From Taudactylus pleione (Eukaryota > Chordata > Amphibia > Anura > Myobatrachidae), in the NCBI GenBank assembly GCA_031769625.1, contig JAUIMM010000574.1, forward strand, positions 2,232,001-2,296,000: a DNA stretch of 64,000 bases. The letters run 5' to 3'. Below the pieces are notes generated by a model. That model ran no database searches, had not been told where the DNA came from, and worked only from the letters and a program-made list of their open reading frames with translations. The translations under genes were made by a program, and so were the position numbers. Shown in pieces: positions 56,931 to 64,000 of the stretch. Each line of letters begins with the position of its first letter. Position 1 is the first letter of the stretch.

Positions 56931-58094
56931 CTACGGAGGCAAGATGTCATCCTCATCCTCCTCATCCACCGATTCCTCACCCTCTTCAGTGTTGTGTACA
57001 TCCTCATCCTCACAGAGTATTAACTCGTCCCCACTGGAATCCACCACCACAGGTCCCTCTGTACGTTCTGGAGGCTGGTCTCCCTGGAAGAGTTGATAAT
57101 TCATTTTTATGAACATCATCTTCCCCACATTTTGTGGAAGCAACCTCCTACGCCTTTCGCTGACAAGGTTCCCGGCTGCACTAAACACTCTTTCGGAGTA
57201 CACACTGGAGGGGGGGCAACTCAGGTAAAATAGAGCCAGTTTGTACAGGGGCCTCCAAATTGCCTCTTTTTCCTGCCAGTCCAGGTATGGACTGTCTGAC
57301 ATGCCTACTTGGATGCTGTCACCGATGTAATCCTCCACCATTCTGTCAATGGTGACAGTATCATATGTAGTGACAGTAGACATGTCAGAAATTGTTGCCA
57401 GGTCCTCCGGACTGGACCAGATGTCCAAACTTGGTCCTGCCTGCCCTGCATCACTGCCAGCGGGTTGCTTAGCATAACTAAGTTTTTTCCTGGCAGCCCC
57501 AGTTGCAGGAGAAAATGAAGAAGCTGTTGACGTGTCACTTTCTGCTTCAGCTGACAGTGTTTTCACCTGCAGGTCTTTGCACCTCTGCAGGCTTGTGTCG
57601 GCCGGAAAGAGAGACACCACATAGGCTTTAAACCTAGGATCGAGCACGGTGGCCAAAATGTAGTGGTCTGATTTCAACAGATTGACCACCCTGGAATCCT
57701 GGCAAAGCGAATGAAGGGATTCATCCACAAGTCCCACATGCCAAGCAGAATCGCTCTGTCTTAGCTCTTCCTTCACTTTCTCCAGCTGCTTCTGCAAAAG
57801 CCTAATGAGGGGAATGACCTGACTCAAGCTGGCAGTGTCTGAACTGACTTCACGTGTGGCAAGTTCGAAGGGCTGGAGAACCTTGCACAACACGGAAATC
57901 ATTCTCCACTGCGCTTGAGTCAGGTGCATACCCCCACCTTTACCTATGTCATAGGTGGATGTATAGGCTTGAATGGCCTTTTGCTGCCCCTCCATCCTCT
58001 GAAGCATATAGACGGTTGAGTTCCACCGCGTCACAACCTCTTGCTTCAGGTGATGGCAGGGCAGGTTAAAGAGTGTTTGTTGGCGCTCCAGTCT
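56931..58094 (-). pseudogene. hAT transposase remnant: C-terminal dimerisation part, copy 3
   Basis: It has the same content as copies 1 and 2 with SERVFSAAG and the acidic tail intact. Near the start it has private changes (a Leu codon to Phe and Arg to Cys, from GGCAGGTTAAAG and GATGGCAGGG). The shared in-frame TGA separates it from the core. Confidence 0.9.
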
Positions 58095-58832
58095 TCAGCA
58101 CGCAGTCACTGAATGGCGAAAGTGGCCAGAAATTTTTCGGGCCACCCAAAGCGTCTCCTGCATGCCCCTGTCGCTTTTCAGAAAATTCTGCACCACCAAG
58201 TTTATTGTTTGAGCAAAACATGGGACGTGTTGGAATTTGCCCAGATGTAATGCCCGCACAATATTGGTGGCGTTGTCAGATATCACAAATCCCCAGGAGA
58301 GTCTAAGTGGGGTAAGCCACTGGGCGATGATTTCCCTCAGTTTCTCTAAGAGGTTGTCGGCGGTGTGCTTCTTACTGAAACCGGTGATACACAGCGTAGC
58401 CTGCCTTAAAACGAGCTGGCGTTTCTGAGATGCTGCTACTGGTGACGATGCTTCTGTTGCTGCATAAGGTGATACATCTACCCAGTAGGCTGTCACAGTC
58501 ATATAGTCCTTAGTCTGCCCTGTTCCACTTTTCCACATGTCCGTGGTTAAGTGGACATTGGGTACAATGGCATTTTTCAGGACACTGAGGACACTTTTTC
58601 TGACATATCTGTACAGTCTCGGTATCGCCTGCCTAGTGAAGTGGAATCTAGATGTGATTTGGAACCACGGACACACTACCTCCATCAATTGTCTAAATCC
58701 CACTGCACTAATGGCGGATACCGGACGCACGTCTAACACCAACATAGCAGTCAAGGCCTCAGTTATACGTTTTGCTTCAGGATGACTGCTGTCGTACTTC
58801 ATCCTCCTCGCTAAGGACTGTTGGAGGGTCAA
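58095..58832 (-). pseudogene. hAT transposase remnant: catalytic core, copy 3
   Basis: It is open over the same 245 codons. Both catalytic Asp contexts remain, with TTDMWKS in place of TTDMWTS. Other private changes include FQITSR for FQIPSR, CPWFQ for CPRFQ, RLYRYV for RLYRNV and WVARK for WVSRK. The flanking stops are shared with copies 1 and 2. Confidence 0.88.
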
Positions 58833-59085
58833 TTATTTAGTAAAAGTAGTGGTGTTCCTTCTTCCTCTCTGGGAAGATAAATGACTCCCAGCAGCAGCAA
58901 CAGCAGCAGCGGCAGCAGGAGGCGTAGCAATGCAGGATCCTCCGGAGGAATCCCGGATAGGAGAGTCAGTCATGCCAGTGACATGGCCTGCAGGACTACT
59001 TCCGATCCTGACTAAGGAGGAAATTGACGAGGAGGGAGTTGACGGAGTGGTTTGCAGGCGCTTGGATACAACAGGACAACGGGAT
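58833..59085 (-). pseudogene. transposase linker in a shifted frame, copy 3
   Basis: Equivalent of 39177-39429; the CAG/CTG tract and the terminal TAA are retained. Confidence 0.6.
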
Positions 59086-60033
59086 TTAGGTGTCCCTGGA
59101 CTGCTTAGCCAAAGTTTCTGAACTTGACAGTAACTTTTTATGAAAGCGCTGCAGGTGCCGTATAAGGGAGGATGTTCCTAGGTGGTTAACGTCCCTACCC
59201 CTACTTATTTCACCTTTAGATATGGTACATATGGCAAGACAGTTGTTGTCTGGATTTGGATAGAAATATTGCCAGACCAAAGAGGTGGAATGTTTGGTCT
59301 TCTGCCCAGGCATGACCGTGATGGGCTTTTTCATCCCACGGACAACAACTGTCTCCCCCGGAGCATGATTTAAACAAACCACATCACCATCAGAATCCTC
59401 CTCGTCAACTTCCTCCTCAGCGCCAGCTACACCAGTATCCTCATCCTGTTGTACTTCAACAGTGACATCTTCAATTTGCATATCAGCAAGTGGACTGTGA
59501 CTGCTCCTTTCAGCACTTGCAGGGGGCGTGCAAATGGTGGAAAGAGCCACCTCTTCCCGTCCAGTGCTGGGAAGGTCAGGCATTGCAACCACCACCACAC
59601 TTGGACTCTCCTTGGGGATTTGTGATATCTTCTTAGAATGCACAGTTCTTCGCTGTGCTTTTGCCAGCTTAACTCTTTTGATTTTTTTAGTGGGAGGAGG
59701 GCTTCCATCGTCATGTGAAGCTGTACCACCAGTCATGAACATAGGGAAAGACCTTAGCCATTCCTTGACTCTCCGTGTCGTAAATGGCATATTGGCAAGT
59801 TTACGTTTCTCTTCAGATCATTTAAATGTTTTTTTCAAGGTCATTTTCCTGAACTTTGCCATTTGGGATTGTATGTGCCCTCTACTATGACATTGGGCAT
59901 CGGCCTTGGCAGACGACGTTGATGGCATGTTATCGTCTATGTCATGACTAGTGGCAGCAGCTTCAGCATTAGGAGGAAGTGGTTCTTGATCTTTCCCTAT
60001 TTTATTTTTATCGGAGAAAGTTTGTTCTTCCAT
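59086..60033 (-). pseudogene. hAT transposase remnant: N-terminus and BED zinc finger, copy 3
   Basis: The ATG at 60031-60033 opens MEEQTFSDKNKIG. A private nonsense change (TCA codon to TGA, at 59818-59820) stops translation after 71 residues. Beyond it the frame is intact through the basic region and the BED finger to QSRDT, without the one-base indels of copies 1 and 2. The BED finger shows the same CTIS in place of a Cys-x2-Cys pair. Confidence 0.87.
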
Positions 60034-60223
60034 TTATGTTATATTGATATGTAAGTGCGGCTAAGGCGCACACAAACACAGAAAATAATTTTTTATTTTT
60101 GTTGCAGACTAGTGCACTTTGTGGGTTACACCACCCTTTAAGAAATCAGCTGGGCCTTTACTTATGACACAGGCACACGTTTGGCACTACTTTGTTGATG
60201 CACGTGCGGCTACTGCGCACACA

Positions 60224-60821
60224 GTGCCTGATTCAGAGCCACTCGTAAGTGGCAGCTCGTTCGCTCCGAGCAATGTTTGCCCAACTGCGCATGCGTACGG
60301 ATCATTATACGCATGCGCGAACCAGTCAGTGCGGCCGAAATTAAAGTGCTCGCAAAATAGCGAATGCCTGCTATTTTGAGTGACAGAATGAGGCATATGT
60401 GGGTGGTAACAGGGGAAGGTGCTTGAAAATGAGGAGTGGAGATCCGATCGCAGGCGTGCTTAAAGGTCAAAATGGGCGTTTTAAGGGAGTGCATAATTAA
60501 TCCATCAGCGTCATTGACCACGTCACTTGGTTTTTTTTAACTTAGAACTGCTCGCAAAATAGTGGTTGAAAAAACCAACCACTAGAATAGTGAGCAGTTC
60601 AGACGCTGTTCGATTTACTCGATTAATCTAATAAATAGTGGACATGACGTATGGTGCGAGCGGCTAGGGGGCGTATTTTTCAAATTTACGTTCGCATGTT
60701 TTGCTCGCTCGTTCAGACTTAGAGGCGTGAACAGACCGCAAAGTGTGAACGGTTCATTTGAATAGCCACCCCTTTTTAGAAAACGAAAGACCGCAAAGAG
60801 CGAGTGGCTCTGAATCAGGCC
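60224..60821. mobile_element. nested 598-bp foldback/MITE-like element, copy 3
   Basis: Same site and length as in copies 1 and 2, with intact 20-bp terminal inverted repeats. A few private substitutions are visible (for example AACGAAAGACC and CATCAGCGTC). Confidence 0.85.
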
Positions 60822-61190
60822 CACAATTCACAAACACAGAAAATATTTTTTATTTTGTTTGGAGTGTACTTTGGGGGTTACAGCACCCTTTAATGGACAA
60901 GCCAGCCGGCCTTTTACTTTAGGGACACAGGCGCACGCTTGGCACTACTTTGTTGATGCACGTGCGGCTACTACGCACACAATTCACAAACACAAAAAAA
61001 TATATATTTTTATTTTGTTTGGAGTGCCCTTTGGGGGTTACAGGACCCTTTAACGGACAAGCCAGCCGGCCTTTTACTTATGTGACACAGGCGCACGCTT
61101 GGCGCTGATCCTTTCTTGATGCACGTGCAGCCACAGTGCACACAATTCACAAACACAGAAAAAATATTTTTTTTTTAGCACTTGGGGGGA
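60822..61190. repeat. ~160-bp subrepeats, copy 3, one unit fewer
   Basis: Only two full units plus the truncated one remain. The first is a hybrid: its left part matches unit 1 of copy 1 and its right part (GGCACTACTTTG, GCGGCTACTACG) matches unit 2. That is the expected product of unequal recombination or slippage between adjacent units. Confidence 0.87.
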
Positions 61191-61387
61191 GCACCCCTGA
61201 GGGACAGAGCACCCCCTGGACAACACTACAGCACCCCTTTAGGACTGGGACACTGCACAGGACTTTGGAGTGGACACAGCCCCTATGGACAACTGACTGC
61301 ACAACACAGTCCAGCCAGCCCCTATGGACTTTGAAGTAGTGGACAGGGCCCCTATGGAAAACAGCAGCACAGTGCAGCACAGCACAG

Positions 61388-61439
61388 CACTACACTGCAC
61401 TACACTACACTACAACACTACACTACACTACACTACACA
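61388..61439. repeat. (CACTA)n pentamer microsatellite, copy 3
   Basis: Same run as in copies 1 and 2. Confidence 0.85.
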
Positions 61440-61516
61440 GCCCAGCCAGCCCTAACTCCCACCCTCCCTCTTCACTGTCCACAGTCGAGTGAGAAAATGG
61501 AGCCGACGTAGGGAAC

Positions 61517-61524
61517 CTTATATA
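61517..61524 (-). promoter_or_regulatory. TATA box candidate for the transposase, copy 3
   Basis: TATATAAG on the minus strand. The flanking bases have changed (GTAGGGAACC for GTGGGTACC) but the box itself has not. Confidence 0.5.
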
Positions 61525-61581
61525 GGATCCAAAACCTGCGAGACCCGGAAGGCGGAATGATGATGTTTTGCCTCGATTTCA

Positions 61582-61621
61582 GATCCGAGTCAGGCGGGAA
61601 AAGTCGAGCCTGACTCGGATC
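61582..61621. other. subterminal 14-bp stem-loop, copy 3 right end
   Basis: Arms at 61582-61595 and 61608-61621, identical to copy 1. The outer palindrome next to the terminus is intact. Confidence 0.8.
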
Positions 61622-61684
61622 GGCCTCGGATCGTGAGGGCTCGGTGGGGTTCGGATTTCAGAAATCCGAACCCGCTCACCCCTA

Positions 61685-61692
61685 CTGTACAT
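61685..61692. repeat. hAT copy 3 target-site duplication, right (CTGTACAT)
   Basis: Matches 56289-56296 exactly. Confidence 0.9.
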
Positions 61693-64000
61693 GTACAGTC
61701 ACCACAACTACCACATAATGTACATGAACAGTCACCACAATTATCACATACTGTACATGCACAGTCACCACAACTATCACATACTGTACATGCACAGTCA
61801 CCACAACTATCACATACTGTACATGCACAGTGACCACAGCTATCACATAATGTAGATGCACAGTCACCACATCTATCACATACTGTACATGCACATACAC
61901 CACTCCTATCACATACTGTACATGCACAGTCACCACATCTATCACATACTGTACATGAACAGTCACCACAACTATCACATACTGTACATGCACAGTCACC
62001 ACATTTATCACATACTGTACATGCACAGTCACAACATCTATCACATACTGTACATGCAGTCACCACAGCTATCACATACTGTACATACACAGTCACCACA
62101 TCTATCACATACTGTACATACACAGTCACCACATCTATCACATACTGTACCAGCACAGACACCACACCTATCACATACTGAACATGCACAGTCACCACAA
62201 CTATCACATACTGTACATGAACAGTCACCACAGCTATCACCTACTGTACATGCACAGTCACCACAGCTATCACATAATGTACATGCACAGTCACCACATC
62301 TATCACATACTGTACATGCACAGACACCACACCTATCACATACTGTACATGCACAGTCACCACATCTATCACATACTGTACATGCACAGTCACCCCATCT
62401 ATCACATACTGTACATGCAGTCACCACATCTATCACATACTGTACATGCACAGTCACCACAGCTATCACCTACTGTACATGCACAGTCACCACAGCTATC
62501 ACCTACTGTACATGCACAGTCACCACATCTATCACATACTGTACCAGCACAGACACCACACCTATCACATACTGTACATGCACAGTCACCACATCTATCA
62601 CATACTGTACATACACAGTCACCACAACTATCACATACTGTACATGCACAGTCACCACATCTATCACATACTGTACATACACAGTCACCACAACTATCAC
62701 ATACTGTACATGCAGTCACCACATCTATCACATACTTTACCAGCACAGACACCACACCTATCACATACTGTACATGCACAGTCACCCCATCTATCACATA
62801 CTGTACATACACAGTCACCACAACTATCACATTCTGTACATGCACAGTCACCACATATATCACATACTGTACATGCACAGTCACCACATCTATCACATAC
62901 TGTACCAGCACAGACACCACACCTATCACATACTGTACATGCACAGTCAACACATATATCACATACTGTACATACACTATCACCACATCTATCACAAACT
63001 GTACATGCACAGTCACCACAGCTATCACATACTGTACATGCACAGTCACCACAACTATCACATACTGTACATGCACAGTCACCACATATAACACATACTG
63101 TACATGCACAGTCACCACAACTATCACATACTGTACATGCACAGTCACCACATCTATCACATACTGTACATGCACAGTCACCACATCTATCACATACTGT
63201 ACATACACTGTCACCACATCTATCACAAACTGTACATGCACAGTCACCACATCTATCACATACTGTACATGCACAGTCACCACATCTATCACATACTGTA
63301 CATGCACAGTCACCACATCTATCACAAACTGTACATGCACAGTCACCACATCTATCACATACTGTACATGCATAGTCACAACAACTATCACATACTGTAC
63401 ATGCACAGTCACCACATATAACACATACTGTACATGCACAGTCACCACAACTATCACATACTGTACATGCACAGTCACCACAACTATCACATACTGTATA
63501 TGCACAGTCACCACAACTATCACATACTGTACATGCACAGTCACCACATCTATCACATACTGTACATACACAGTCACCACAACTATCACATACTGTGCAT
63601 GCACAGTCACCACAGCTATCACATACTGCACATGCACAGTCACCACATCTATCACCTACTGTACCTGCACAGTCACCACATCTATCACCTACTGTACCTG
63701 CACAGTCACCACATCTATCACCTACTGTACCTGCACAGTCACCACATCTATCACCTACTGTACCTGCACAGTCACCACATCTATCACATACTGTACATGC
63801 ACAGTCACCACATCTATCACATAATGTACATACACAGTCACCACAGCTATCACATACTGTACATGCACGTTCACCACATCTATCACCTACTGTACATGCA
63901 CAGTCACCACATCTATCACCTACTGTACATGCACAGTCACCACAGCTATCACATACTGTACCTGCACAGTCACCACATCTATCACCTACTGTACCTGCAC
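61685..64000. repeat. 33-bp satellite, right block
   Basis: The first two monomers resemble those right of copies 1 and 2 (CATAATGTACATGAACAG), then the order diverges. A local repeat is marked by ACCAGCACAGACACC at 62149, 62543, 62739 and 62904, spaced 394, 196 and 165 bp (12, 6 and 5 monomers, two of the intervals shortened by a 31-bp unit). A run of four identical monomers lies at 63638-63769. The array continues past the window end. Confidence 0.95.

Larger units (their letters stand above)
56297..61684 (-). mobile_element. hAT DNA transposon, copy 3 (5388 bp, defective)
   Basis: It has the same termini, target duplication, nested element and shared disruptions as copy 1, but is about 157 bp shorter because one subrepeat unit is missing. 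It carries more private substitutions than copies 1 and 2 by eye. It is inserted in satellite whose left side matches that of copy 1. Confidence 0.95.

Noticed and set aside
36641..61684. Three independent transposon insertions into the satellite
   Set aside because: Identical target duplication, shared flanks, shared nested element and shared inactivating changes fit duplication of one insertion.
1..64000. Telomeric repeat, rDNA spacer or tRNA cluster
   Set aside because: No TTAGGG-type runs, no rRNA-like segments and no cloverleaf-like A/B boxes were seen.

Overview
The window is eukaryotic and non-genic. It holds two things: a very long tandem array of a 33-bp satellite monomer (about 47.5 kb, roughly 1,440 monomers, about 74% of the bases) and three near-identical 5.4-5.5 kb copies of one dead hAT DNA transposon (about 26%). 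I see no host protein gene, tRNA, rRNA, CRISPR array or prokaryotic signal. A ZBED/BED-type hAT transposase, 8-bp target duplications, a nested foldback element and higher-order satellite structure point to an animal, most likely a large-genome vertebrate. An amphibian is my best guess, from the style of the repeats only, and it is not proven.

Layout: satellite 1-36640; hAT copy 1, 36641-42186; satellite 42187-44141; hAT copy 2, 44142-49686; satellite 49687-56296; hAT copy 3, 56297-61684; satellite 61685-64000. The satellite is open in all three plus frames and two of three minus frames because its unit is a multiple of three and lacks stops there. Every long reading frame in it, including one of 2,685 codons, is therefore an artefact. 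The array is organised hierarchically: local 5-6-mers (165/198 bp), a 13-mer (429 bp), units near 2.1 and 3.3 kb, and four tandem macro-repeats of 4.2-5.7 kb between about 5.2 and 24.3 kb. Between matching markers, macro-repeat spacings differ by exact multiples of 33 bp.

The transposon lies with its transposase on the minus strand. From 5' to 3' on that strand: right terminus with foldback stems, TATA box, a pentamer microsatellite, about 160-bp subrepeats with a nested 598-bp foldback element, then a broken transposase (BED finger, linker, RNase H-like core, hAT dimerisation domain), a 15-bp stem-loop, and the left terminus. The termini are TAGGGGTG. Copies 1 and 3 are flanked by the target duplication CTGTACAT, which lies inside a 16-bp palindrome of the satellite monomer. 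All three copies share the same internal disruptions, the same nested element at the same site and the same right flank. They are best explained as one insertion later multiplied with its satellite surroundings. Copy 2 has lost its left target duplication: its left terminus abuts the satellite abruptly.

Nothing here looks like a new enzymatic system. The most interesting signals are the transposon-satellite module, the terminus-exact junction of copy 2, the integer-monomer higher-order periodicity, and the density of palindromic and Pumilio-like motifs in the monomer.
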